Below are positions 20,725-28,454 of a stretch of 64,000 nucleotides of DNA, one piece after another. The notes under the pieces were generated by a model. That model was not told where the DNA came from. It searched no databases and saw only the letters and a program-made list of their open reading frames with translations. Every line of letters starts with the position of its first letter. Within the stretch, counting starts at the first letter, position 1. Origin of the DNA: Methylobacterium oxalidis (GTDB taxonomy: Bacteria; Pseudomonadota; Alphaproteobacteria; Rhizobiales; Beijerinckiaceae); assembly GCF_007992195.1 (NCBI RefSeq), contig NZ_BJZU01000003.1, positions 154,756-218,755 on the forward strand, read 5' to 3'. The position numbers and the translations under genes are program-made.

Positions 20725-21324
20725 GTGGCCGGCACCCGACCGCCCTCCCCCGCGCGGCGCCTCGGCGCGGCGGCCTTCGCCGCTCTCGCGCTCGCGGCGG
20801 CGACGCCGGCCGACTCGCCGGTCAACGTGCCGGAGCCCGCCGGGCTCTGGACCGGGCCACAGCACGGCTACACGCCGACGACGCTCAAGGGCGCCACGAT
20901 CCTCGACATCGGCGCCCTCGACGCGCTGATGGCCGAGCAGCCCGTGCTCATCGACGTCGGGATCATGGACCGGAAGCCCGAGGGCTTCCCGGCCAACCGC
21001 CCCTGGCTGCCCGCCCACCGCTCCATTCCCGGCGCCGTCTGGCTGCCGAACGCGGGCGCCGCGCCGCTGCCGCCCGCTGACGAGGCGCTGTTCTTCCGGC
21101 GCGTCGATGAGCTGACGGGCGGCGACAGGTCGAAGCCCGTCGTCACCTTCTGCCACCCGGAGTGCTGGGGGAGCTGGAACGCGGGCAAGCGCCTCGTCGA
21201 GAAGGGCTACACCCGCGTCCACTGGTTCCCCGAGGGCGTCGAGGGCTGGCAGGACAGGCACGACACCACCGTGCTGCGGCAGGACCCGGCCTGGGCGGCC
21301 CGCGCCGCCGAGCCGCAGCGCTGA
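20725..21324 (+). CDS. PQQ-dependent catabolism-associated CXXCW-motif protein (rhodanese-like)
   Basis: 199 residues from GTG 20725, 11 bp after the carrier gene. A signal-like leader is followed by a rhodanese-type fold. The conserved motif is CHPECW (FCHPECWGSWNAGKR), giving CxxxCW with the final CW pair that defines this family in PQQ loci. The upstream RPWLPAHRSIPGAVWLPN segment is also typical. It probably acts in the periplasm in thiol or persulfide handling with the neighbouring SoxYZ-like and thioredoxin-like proteins. Confidence 0.85.
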   Translation: MAGTRPPSPARRLGAAAFAALALAAATPADSPVNVPEPAGLWTGPQHGYTPTTLKGATILDIGALDALMAEQPVLIDVGIMDRKPEGFPANRPWLPAHRSIPGAVWLPNAGAAPLPPADEALFFRRVDELTGGDRSKPVVTFCHPECWGSWNAGKRLVEKGYTRVHWFPEGVEGWQDRHDTTVLRQDPAWAARAAEPQR

Positions 21325-21344
21325 CCGGGCCGGACGAGGCGAGC

Positions 21345-21731
21345 ATGCAGACCCGACGCGCCCTCCTGTTCCTCGCCGCCGCGGCAGCGCTCGCCGGGCC
21401 CGGCACGGCCGAGGCCGGCCAGCCCTTCTCGGCCGAGGCCTTCGCGGCCGCGCAGGCGGAGGGGCGGCCGATCCTCGTCGCGGTCGCCGCACCCTGGTGC
21501 CCGATCTGCCGCACGCAGAAGCCCATCCTCGCCAAGCTCGCCGACGACCCGCGCTTCAAGAGGCTCGCCGTCTTCGAGATCGATTTCGACACGCAGAAGG
21601 ATCTGCTCCGGCGCTTCGACGCCCGCCAGCAGAGCACGCTGATCGCCTTCAAGGGAGCGGCCGAGGTCGGGCGCTCCGTCGGCGAGACGCAGCCCGAGTG
21701 GATCGAGAGCCTGCTCGAGAAGACGCTCTGA
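21345..21731 (+). CDS. Periplasmic thioredoxin-like protein
   Basis: 128 residues from ATG 21345 with a signal peptide (LLFLAAAAALAGPGTAEA). The active site is WCPIC within VAAPWCPICRTQKP. The thioredoxin fold ends with a STLIAFKG strand; the cis-Pro position appears to be Thr here, which is unusual. It lies 30 bp upstream of ccdA, so its reduction by CcdA is a natural inference; it may keep the CXXCW/SoxYZ-like partners reduced. Confidence 0.88.
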   Translation: MQTRRALLFLAAAAALAGPGTAEAGQPFSAEAFAAAQAEGRPILVAVAAPWCPICRTQKPILAKLADDPRFKRLAVFEIDFDTQKDLLRRFDARQQSTLIAFKGAAEVGRSVGETQPEWIESLLEKTL

Positions 21732-21761
21732 GGCGGGTCCCGGCCTGAACGGACCGACGCC

Positions 21762-22481
21762 ATGACCGGCAGCCTCGCCCTCGCCTTCCTCGCGGGGCTC
21801 CTCACCGTGCTCTCGCCCTGCGTGCTGCCGCTGCTGCCGCTGGTGCTCGGCGCCGCCGCGACCGAGCACCGCCTCGGACCGGCCGCGCTTGCCGCCGGCC
21901 TTGCTCTCTCCTTCGTGGCGATCGGGCTGTTCGTGGCGACGGTGGGTTTCGCGATGGGGCTCGATGGCGACCTCTTCCGCGAGGCCGCCGCCGGCCTGAT
22001 GGTCGCCCTCGGGCTCGTCCTGACGCTGCCGGCGCTCCAGACCCGGTTCGCCGTGGCGGCCGGGCCGGTGAGCGACTGGACGGAGGCGCGCTTCGGCGGC
22101 TTCTCGACGGAGGGCCCCGGCGGCCAGTTCTGCCTCGGCCTGCTCCTCGGGGCGGTGTGGAGTCCCTGCGTCGGACCGACCCTCGGCGCGGCCTCGCTGC
22201 TCGCGGCGCAGGGGCGGGACCTGCCCCGGGTCGCCGCCATCATGGCCGTGTTCGGCCTCGGGGCCGCGCTCCCGCTGCTCGCCCTCGGCCTTCTCTCGCG
22301 GGAGGTTCTCGGCGCCTGGCGCGCGCGCCTGATGCGGGCCGGCACGGGGCTCAAGGCGGCGCTGGGGATCCTCCTGATCCTGGCGGGCGCGGCCGTCCTG
22401 ACGGGCCTCGACAAGCGCGCCGAGGCCGTGCTCGTGGAGGCCTCGCCCGACTGGCTCAACGCGCTGACGACGCGCTACTGA
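21762..22481 (+). CDS. ccdA: CcdA-type cytochrome c biogenesis / DsbD-core membrane protein
   Basis: 239 residues with six predicted membrane helices. The two redox cysteines lie in LSPCVLPLLPL (helix 1) and VWSPCVGPTLGA (helix 4), the CcdA pattern. It moves electrons from cytoplasmic thioredoxin across the membrane to periplasmic thiol proteins, here most likely the thioredoxin-like protein encoded just upstream. Last gene of the quinoprotein-associated cluster. Confidence 0.93.
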   Translation: MTGSLALAFLAGLLTVLSPCVLPLLPLVLGAAATEHRLGPAALAAGLALSFVAIGLFVATVGFAMGLDGDLFREAAAGLMVALGLVLTLPALQTRFAVAAGPVSDWTEARFGGFSTEGPGGQFCLGLLLGAVWSPCVGPTLGAASLLAAQGRDLPRVAAIMAVFGLGAALPLLALGLLSREVLGAWRARLMRAGTGLKAALGILLILAGAAVLTGLDKRAEAVLVEASPDWLNALTTRY

Positions 22482-22911
22482 CGCCCCCGACCCGATCCGC
22501 GGATTCCGCCGCTTTCGCTTAAGAGACCAGCATCTTGAAGGCCGGCGATCCGATCCTTTCGATTGACACTGCCTCGGTTGTGGCAGAAAAAAGGCAACGC
22601 CCGGGAGCGGCCCGACGTCTAGGGAGGAAACGCCCGGAAAGGGCCGCGGGACGACAGGCCAAACGCCGTCGCCGCAACGAATGCCGCAGGCCCTCCCGGG
22701 CGGCATTTCCGCCCCTGCGCCATCTCATCGCTTGATCCCCTGCGCGGTCTGTCACCCTGCGCACCGTTCTCGCGCGCGCCGGCAAGATTTCCGGGCGCGC
22801 GCGGGGTATAAGCCGTCGCGAGGGGGCGCGGGCGGCCGTCGATGACGGCCTGCCGACGCGGGGCCGGAGGCCGCCGGCACCTCCGCCGCGCGTGAACGAG
22901 GGTTCGAGTCG
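22482..22911. other. Non-coding stretch upstream of panB
   Basis: 430 bp between ccdA and panB. It contains an A-run (gcagaaaaaagg) and a possible TTGACA-like hexamer near 22563 (gattgacactg), but no convincing gene. I see no clear terminator or riboswitch. The promoter of panB must lie here. Confidence 0.45.
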
Positions 22912-23736
22912 ATGTCCCAGGTCGTGCAGTCCCGGCGCGTGCGCGCCGTCGACCTTGCCAGGTTCAAGGCCGACGGGCGCAAGATCATCGCGCTGACCGC
23001 CTACCACGCCCACACCGCCAGCATCCTCGACCGGCACTGCGACGTGATCCTCGTGGGCGATTCCCTCGGCATGGTCATGCACGGGCTGGAATCGACGCTG
23101 CCGGTGACCCTCGAGATGATGATCCTGCAGGCGCAGGCGGTGATGCGCGGGACCACGAAGGCGCTCGTCGTCGTCGACATGCCGTTCGGTTCCTACGAGG
23201 CGAGCCCCGAACAGGCCTTCCACAGCGCGGCACGGGTGCTGAAGGAGACGGGCGCCGGCGCGATCAAGCTGGAGGGCGGCGCGCATTTCGCCGAGACGGT
23301 GGCCTTCCTGACCCGGCGCGGCGTCCCGGTGATGGGCCATATCGGGCTCACCCCCCAGTCCGTGAACACGATGGGGGGCTTCCGCGTGCAGGGCCGCGCC
23401 CCGGGCGACGAGGCGCGCCTCCTGGAGGATGCCCGCGCCATCAGCGATGCGGGCGCCTTCGCGATCGTGATGGAGGGCATCGTCGAGCCGGTGGCGCGCG
23501 CGATCGCCGCCTCGGGCGCCGTCACCGCCGCCACGATCGGCATCGGCGCCTCGGCCCAGTGCGACGGCCAGATCCTGGTCCTCGAGGACATGCTGGGCTT
23601 GAGCGACCGCGCGCCGAAATTCGTGAAGGCGTTCGGCTCGCTGCGCGCCCACATCGAGGCGGCGGTAGAAGCCTACGCGGAGGAGGTCCGCAGCGGCCGC
23701 TTCCCCGCCGAGGAGCATACCTACCCGCCGCGCTGA
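22912..23736 (+). CDS. panB: 3-methyl-2-oxobutanoate hydroxymethyltransferase
   Basis: Transfers a hydroxymethyl group from 5,10-methylene-tetrahydrofolate to 2-ketoisovalerate, the first step of pantothenate synthesis. It has 274 residues, the normal length. Hallmarks are [10 protein letters not shown], the metal-binding VGDSLGMV with downstream DMPFGSYE, and KLEGG plus [10 protein letters not shown]. Cytoplasmic TIM barrel. panC is not adjacent. Confidence 0.97.
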   Translation: MSQVVQSRRVRAVDLARFKADGRKIIALTAYHAHTASILDRHCDVILVGDSLGMVMHGLESTLPVTLEMMILQAQAVMRGTTKALVVVDMPFGSYEASPEQAFHSAARVLKETGAGAIKLEGGAHFAETVAFLTRRGVPVMGHIGLTPQSVNTMGGFRVQGRAPGDEARLLEDARAISDAGAFAIVMEGIVEPVARAIAASGAVTAATIGIGASAQCDGQILVLEDMLGLSDRAPKFVKAFGSLRAHIEAAVEAYAEEVRSGRFPAEEHTYPPR

Positions 23737-23831
23737 GCCATACCGGAGGCGACCGGGATCAACCCTCGCGGGGGCACGCGTCCGCGGCGCGGCGACGGAT
23801 CTTCACGAGAGTGTAGGCGCCGTGGTCGGGC

Positions 23832-23906
23832 TGGTGCTGCGAGAGAGGATTGAACTCTCGACCTCCTCATTACCAATGAGGTGCTCTACCACTGAGCTAC
23901 CGCAGC
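23832..23906 (-). tRNA. tRNA-Thr (anticodon GGT)
   Basis: 75 nt read on the minus strand with encoded CCA at the 3' end. The 7-bp acceptor stem (GCTGCGG with TCGCAGC, one G-T), D arm GCTC...GAGC, anticodon stem CCTCA/TGAGG with loop TTGGTAA, and T arm GAGAG/CTCTC with TTCAATC loop all fold. The anticodon GGT corresponds to plus-strand 23872-23874. Confidence 0.97.
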
Positions 23907-24034
23907 GAGCGGTTCGGAGGATCGCGCTGGCGCGTCCCCGTCCGACCGGGAGGGGCATTAGCGGATCGTGGGCGGCTTGGCAATCGGCCGGGCGCCGGAG
24001 TGACGCGATCTTCGTGCATGCGGGCGGGAATGCC

Positions 24035-24493
24035 TCAACCGGGCTTGAAGTCGTCACGCTTGAGGGCCGCGCGGATGATGGCGGCGAGGCCCGCCTCGGC
24101 GACGGCGTCCGCCGCGTCCGGAGGAGTGAACCAGCGCTGCTCGCGCTCGTTCTGCTCGGGCCAGCGCTTGAGCTGCTTGCGCACCTCGAGCGGGAAGACC
24201 TTGACCTGGCAGAGAACGAAGTCGCGGTTCTTCAGGCGCTTCTCGTAGATGAAGAAGCCGAGCGGCCGCTTCCCGATATGCCCGATCACGCCGGCTTCCT
24301 CGTAGGCCTCCCGCGCCGCGGCCTCGAAGGGCTTCCGGCCCTTCATCGGCCAACCCTTCGGGATGACCCAGCGCCGGCTCTCCCGCGAGGTCACGAGCAG
24401 CACCGAGAAGCTGCCGTCCGCCCCCTTGCGGAACGGGAGCGCGCCGATCTGGCGCTGAGTGGTGCGCTCGGATTCCCCCGGATACGACATCAT
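24035..24493 (-). CDS. Nudix hydrolase, diphosphoinositol/ApnA-type subgroup
   Basis: 152 residues from one of two adjacent ATGs at 24488-24493 (MMSYPGES). The Nudix box reads GWPMKGRKPFEAAAREAYEE then AGV: the REAYEEAG metal-binding core is intact, but the first Glu of Gx5E is replaced by Arg. The RWVIPKGWP lead-in is common to the alphaproteobacterial group annotated as diadenosine polyphosphate/dinucleotide hydrolases. The true substrate is unknown. Confidence 0.88.
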   Translation of the reverse strand: MMSYPGESERTTQRQIGALPFRKGADGSFSVLLVTSRESRRWVIPKGWPMKGRKPFEAAAREAYEEAGVIGHIGKRPLGFFIYEKRLKNRDFVLCQVKVFPLEVRKQLKRWPEQNEREQRWFTPPDAADAVAEAGLAAIIRAALKRDDFKPG

Positions 24494-24818
24494 CGCGGGT
24501 ACGCAGCCAGCCACGCGCCGACGGAGCCGGATCCCGGCGGATGCGGCGTCCTTCCTCTCGGCACATTCGACGGCGTCGGGATGATCGGGGCCTCCTCGCA
24601 ACTCGGATGGGGAACGCTGCCGGAACCTCGGCGACCGGCCCGGCACGAACCGTCACGCGCGGCCGGGGCGAAGCCGGTCACCGTTCTCCCGTCGCCATAT
24701 GCGCTCCGGCCGGAGCCTCTCAAGAAGAAAGTTAACCGGCAAAGCGAATTTTCGGGACGATCGTCGCGCGCGGCCCCGCGCCCTGCTCTGCCCGCCACCG
24801 CCGCCGCGCTTCCGGCTC
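24494..24818. other. Intergenic region between ohrR and the Nudix gene
   Basis: 325 bp on the 5' side of the Nudix gene and 3' side of the OhrR-like gene. Several short frames exist, but none has a family signature or good start. A locally AT-rich patch (near 24730-24755) could hold the Nudix promoter. Nothing else is supportable. Confidence 0.4.
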
Positions 24819-25286
24819 TCAGCCGTTCGCCGACAGGTTCTCGATCAGGTGATTGAGATCCGCCCGCATCGCCTGGATCTCAGGCTCCGTGAGGTTCAGC
24901 TGGCACATCACGGACTGGCGCACGTGCACCGCCTCGGCCCGGAGCGAGCGTCCGCGGGGCGTCAGGCCGATCTCGACCTCGCGCTCGTCGCTCTGGCGCC
25001 GGTTGCGAACCAGGAGGCCCGCAACCTCCAGCCGCTTCAGGACGGGCGTGAGCGTCCCGGAATCGAGCCGCAGGCGCCGCCCGATCTCTGACACCGTGAC
25101 CCCCTCGGTCTCCCAGAGGACGAGCAGCACCAGGTACTGCGGGTAGGTCAGGCCGAGCCGGTCGAGGAGCGGGCGATAGGATTTCGTCATGCGGTGCGCG
25201 GCCGCGTAGAGCGCGTAGCAGAGCTGGTTGTCGAGCAGGAGCGAGTCCCAGAGCATGCCCGCATTGTCCTTCGGCGCGTTCACCAT
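24819..25286 (-). CDS. ohrR: OhrR-type MarR-family organic-peroxide sensor
   Basis: 155 residues. The N-terminal LLLDNQLCYALYAAAH segment with C23 is the OhrR reactive-cysteine signature. The winged helix spans about residues 50-105 (VTVSEIGRRLRLDSGTLTPVLKRL then a DEREVEIGLT wing). OhrR represses the organic hydroperoxide reductase ohr until the Cys is oxidised by peroxides. No ohr gene is adjacent inside the window, so its target lies elsewhere, or it regulates itself from the 468-bp upstream region. Confidence 0.88.
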   Translation of the reverse strand: MVNAPKDNAGMLWDSLLLDNQLCYALYAAAHRMTKSYRPLLDRLGLTYPQYLVLLVLWETEGVTVSEIGRRLRLDSGTLTPVLKRLEVAGLLVRNRRQSDEREVEIGLTPRGRSLRAEAVHVRQSVMCQLNLTEPEIQAMRADLNHLIENLSANG

Positions 25287-25754
25287 TCACACCATGCCGT
25301 TCGCCCACGCCGGCACGGCACGGAGGCGTCGGTGCGCTCCGGCCGGGCCGCCCTGCATACCATGATACCTGGCTTGGCGGGGCCAGCTACCGGCAGGATT
25401 CTTCCACAGGGCCTGAGAGATAATGCGGGCCCTGTCTCAAATTTCCAGTGCTCCGCGCCCGCCGGGGAGCCTAGATTTTGTTCAAGCGGCACCGGACCGG
25501 TGCGCTGACGGCGGTGCCGGTGCGGGAAACCTGTCCCGGCAGACCCGCGGAGCCGCTCGATCACCGTGCCGCGACACCCGTCGTGCACGGCGTCGGGGAC
25601 CCGTTTCGAGGGGCGAACCTCTTCGGTCATGTGAGCGCGAGACGAACCGATCCGAAGCCGCGCGGAAGGCTCCGGCAGGGGCTTGCCAAGGTCCGGACGA
25701 GCCACTAAACACCCCCCTCATCGGCCGGGCAGCGCACGCAGCCCCGCCCGCAGC
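25287..25754. other. Non-coding stretch between ohrR and tRNA-Arg
   Basis: 468 bp without a supportable gene. It must contain the ohrR promoter/operator on the left and the tRNA promoter on the right. Short frames on both strands show no start signals or family motifs. Confidence 0.45.
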
Positions 25755-25831
25755 GCGCCCGTAGCTCAGCTGGATAGAGCACCAGACTACGAATCTGGGG
25801 GTCAGAGGTTCGAATCCTTTCGGGCGCGCCA
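25755..25831 (+). tRNA. tRNA-Arg (anticodon ACG)
   Basis: 77 nt including encoded CCA. The acceptor stem GCGCCCG/CGGGCGC, D arm GCTC...GAGC, anticodon stem CCAGA/TCTGG with loop CTACGAA, and T arm with GGTTCGAATCC all fold. Anticodon ACG is at 25789-25791. GC content and gene content change right after its 3' end, so this gene is the likely left boundary of the accessory region. Confidence 0.97.
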
Positions 25832-25847
25832 ATTTTTTCAATAACTT

Positions 25848-25908
25848 AGCAGAGTCTGCTGAAATTCCTTGCTTACGGAATTTGTGCGGTTGTAAGCATC
25901 CGTAAGCA
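25848..25908. repeat. Inverted repeats just 3' of tRNA-Arg (possible attachment or operator sites)
   Basis: A 13-bp palindrome AGCAGAgTCTGCT lies at 25848-25860, 17 bp after the tRNA. A perfect 10-bp inverted repeat follows, TGCTTACGGA (25870-25879) and TCCGTAAGCA (25899-25908), with a third similar half-site TGTAAGCAT between them. They may be integrase arm sites of the island or the operator of the downstream toxin-antitoxin pair. No second copy of the tRNA 3' end is visible in the window. Confidence 0.45.
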
Positions 25909-26067
25909 CCGGGCTAGCTTGGCAGGTGCCGGTCACAATCCTGTGAACTCGGAGCCTGCCCGACGTGATCCGGACGCGGAATGACGTTCTCGGTCGGCCT
26001 CTTGGCCGCCTGAGCGCCGGTAGCGGTCTCTTGCGCCAATCCGGGCGGCGAGCCGGGCTCTGAGCAG

Positions 26068-26397
26068 TTGGAACTCGCCTTCGAGACGTTTGAGCTGCGC
26101 AGCATCTGCGAACGCCGGCGGGCCGCGACAGCGGCGATCGGTCAGGCTGCCGCGCGTGAACTGGAACAGCGTCTCGCCGATCTGGTTGCGTCCGACGACG
26201 TCGAAATGCTGTCCACTCTCTTTCCAGGGGAAATCCTCGATCGTACGCCGACCGAGCGTTCCATTCGCCTGCAGGCCGGCTACGACATCATCTTCTGCGC
26301 TTCCCACGTCAAAACACCGAAATTGCCGTGTGGCGCTACTGACTGGGCTAACGTGTCTCGCATCAGAATCACCGGAATCGAGCCCGTCCATGGCTGA
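26068..26397 (+). CDS. HigB/RelE-superfamily toxin-like protein
   Basis: 109 residues from TTG 26068 (MELAFETFELRSICERRRAA). The pattern MELxFET..LRxICE...A...LxxRLADL and the late GYDIIFCASH strand is that of short RelE/HigB-like killer proteins. Its last codons overlap the antitoxin start (ATGGCTGA, 26390-26397), the usual coupling of a toxin-first pair. The length is close to the typical 100-115 residues. The TTG start has no strong ribosome-binding site, which would keep toxin expression low. Confidence 0.75.
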   Translation: MELAFETFELRSICERRRAATAAIGQAAARELEQRLADLVASDDVEMLSTLFPGEILDRTPTERSIRLQAGYDIIFCASHVKTPKLPCGATDWANVSRIRITGIEPVHG

Positions 26398-27505
26398 CGC
26401 AGCTTTCCAAGCTGACTGGTTTTCGAAGCCCGGCGATACGCTGTCTGCCCTGATGGCGCGCCGCGCGCTGTCGGCAGGGATGGTTGCGGAGCGGATGGGA
26501 TGCGACACGTCGTTGGTTCATGGCCTTCTAGCCGGGACTGCAGCGATCGACGAAGACATTGCAGCGCTTCTGGCGGCGAGTGTCGGAGGGTCGGTTTCGT
26601 TTTGGAAGGCACGCCAATCGCAATTCGAACGAATGCTCGAGACGGCGGCCACTTCCGCGCCACGCGATGAGATTAAAGCTTGGCTGAAGGCAATTCCGCT
26701 CAAGAACATGGCCGACGCAGGCTGGATCAAGAAGCCGGCCGACACTCACGAAGCGACCAAGACCACGTTATCGTTCTTCGACGTGGTCAGCCCGCAGGAG
26801 TGGTACGAACGCTATACGTCTTTCGGCAACTCGTTCTCCTTCCGAACCTCACCAGCGTACGAGTCAAAGCTGGGTGCCGTCGCCGCTTGGCTCCGTCAGG
26901 GCGAGTTGCAGGCAGCTATGGTGCCCTGCGCTCGCTGGGACGCGGATACATTTCGCTCCAGCCTAGAAGCCGTCAGGAAGCTTACCAGGGCCAAGGAGCC
27001 GGCCTACTTCCTTCCGCGGCTTCAATCTATCTGCGCTCGAGCCGGGGTCGCGGTGGTGATCGTCCGAGCTCCATCAGGATGTCGAGCCAGCGGAGCGACG
27101 CGCTTCATTAGCCCTGACAAGGCAATGATAATTCTGAGCTTTCGCCACCTATCGGATGACCATTTTTGGTTCACGTTCTTTCACGAGGCTGGCCATCTCC
27201 TGCTGCACGGCCCCGAGCATACGTATGTGGACGGTGATGAGTCCGAAAATACGGAGAAGGAGACTGAGGCTGACGCGTTCTCTGCAGGCGTGCTGATCCC
27301 CCCAGAGCGCACCGAAGCGATGGCGGACCTTCGAGCGCGCTCCGAGGAGATCATGCGCTTTGCAGTTTCGCTCAGCATAGCGCCTGGAATTGTTGTGGGT
27401 CAGCTCCAGAAAATGGGGATGTTAGACTACAAGCAGTTCTCCTGGCTGAAGAGAAGGTACACTTGGGAACAGATCGAAAGAGCCTTAGATCATCCCAAAA
27501 AGTGA
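26390..27505 (+). CDS. HigA-like antitoxin fused to ImmA/IrrE metallopeptidase
   Basis: 371 residues from ATG 26390. Residues about 15-75 form an XRE/HigA-type helix-turn-helix (SALMARRALSAGMVAERMGCD, then a SVSFWKARQSQFE helix). The C-terminal half is an ImmA/IrrE zinc peptidase with HEAGH at 265-269 (FFHEAGHLLLHG) and the downstream E in EKETEADAFSAG. HigA-ImmA fusions serve as antitoxins in RelE/HigB pairs. The gene ends inside the 3' end of the convergent gene (16-bp overlap). Confidence 0.85.
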   Translation: MADAAFQADWFSKPGDTLSALMARRALSAGMVAERMGCDTSLVHGLLAGTAAIDEDIAALLAASVGGSVSFWKARQSQFERMLETAATSAPRDEIKAWLKAIPLKNMADAGWIKKPADTHEATKTTLSFFDVVSPQEWYERYTSFGNSFSFRTSPAYESKLGAVAAWLRQGELQAAMVPCARWDADTFRSSLEAVRKLTRAKEPAYFLPRLQSICARAGVAVVIVRAPSGCRASGATRFISPDKAMIILSFRHLSDDHFWFTFFHEAGHLLLHGPEHTYVDGDESENTEKETEADAFSAGVLIPPERTEAMADLRARSEEIMRFAVSLSIAPGIVVGQLQKMGMLDYKQFSWLKRRYTWEQIERALDHPKK

Positions 27506-28419
27506 ATAAACTTCTTCGGACTCTTCTGCCAGTTGCACAGCGAGTCTTCCATCACTTGCATGCCAACTTTTAGCTTGGCATCAAGAGCACGAAGCCGCTC
27601 TTCGAGAACCTTCTCAGAGATATTTGCATCCGGCGTGCCGCCGAAGAGAAGCCGTGCTCCCTTTAATGGCCCCGTTGCTCCGATGAGGTACGCCGAGCCT
27701 GGCTCAATCGGGGCGAGATCAAGCCGACCAACCAAGGCCAAAAAGTCGAATTTTCCGAGCCGTCCGAAGCGCAAGACCTTCATCGATCTGTAGAAATGAT
27801 CGAAGATGCTATGAGGGTCATTTCCACCGGCCTGAACCAGATCCCTAACCATCTTTGCATGCGATCGATGAGGCCCGACCCACTCGACGTAGCTCTCGAT
27901 AACCGACGCGGTTCCCTTCTTCGAGTCTGCCCGAAGGCTCTCATACTTGCGATGGTTGCTGAAACCTCCACCGATCTTGTGCGCGTGCGCCGTCAGCCAA
28001 ATTCGGAAGGATCCGGGATCTTTGCTGATACGGGCCCAGGTCCACTGTCCTGATCCCAATCCGGAGTAGACCTCCTTCACCCGGAGCCAACCGTGCTTCC
28101 GGTGCTTGCCGAAGTGGGCAGAAAGAAAGAGGAGCCAAAACGCCTCATCGAACTGCCCTTGGCTGGCAAGGTACATTGAGCCCCGCTCGGGATCGAAGAG
28201 CGGACTTGAGGGATCAGCGCGATCCGGGCTGATATGCCGCTTTCGCAGGTGCTGGGTGTAGTCGAGGCGCCGCAGGCTCGCCACCATCTGCAGGGCTAGT
28301 GTTTCCGCTGCTGCTGCGGCAGCGATCCCTGGAAGCGGATGCTCCGTTGCTGAAAATTCTTGGAGGGCGGTCTTTAACCGTTTCGCGATTTTTTCGTATT
28401 TCGGCCACACGCAGAGCAC
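27490..28419 (-). CDS. Alpha-glutamyl/putrescinyl thymine pyrophosphorylase clade 3-like protein
   Basis: 309 residues, markedly less GC-rich than the core. I recognise the clade 3 aGPT-Pplase pattern: HPLPGI near the N-terminus, then RxISxxRADPssplFDP, DEAFWLLFLSAHFGKH, GWLRVKEVYSGLGSGQWTW, GGFSNHRKYESL, VESYVEWV-like and LAPIEPGSAYL..ATGPLKGARLLFGG. In phages, relatives attach amino acids or polyamines to pyrophosphorylated 5-hydroxymethyl pyrimidines in DNA; the role of the bacterial clade 3 proteins is not known to me. It sits 35 bp downstream of a thymidylate-synthase homologue on the same strand. Confidence 0.7.
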   Translation of the reverse strand: MLCVWPKYEKIAKRLKTALQEFSATEHPLPGIAAAAAAETLALQMVASLRRLDYTQHLRKRHISPDRADPSSPLFDPERGSMYLASQGQFDEAFWLLFLSAHFGKHRKHGWLRVKEVYSGLGSGQWTWARISKDPGSFRIWLTAHAHKIGGGFSNHRKYESLRADSKKGTASVIESYVEWVGPHRSHAKMVRDLVQAGGNDPHSIFDHFYRSMKVLRFGRLGKFDFLALVGRLDLAPIEPGSAYLIGATGPLKGARLLFGGTPDANISEKVLEERLRALDAKLKVGMQVMEDSLCNWQKSPKKFIHFLG

Positions 28420-28454
28420 CCACGGGATGAGAAGCGAAAGGAAAGGATGGAAAA

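Noticed and set aside
23822..24856. Plus-strand frame of 344 codons crossing tRNA-Thr
   Set aside because: The first part is the translated antisense of the tRNA gene, a common annotation artefact, and the rest lies opposite the Nudix gene.
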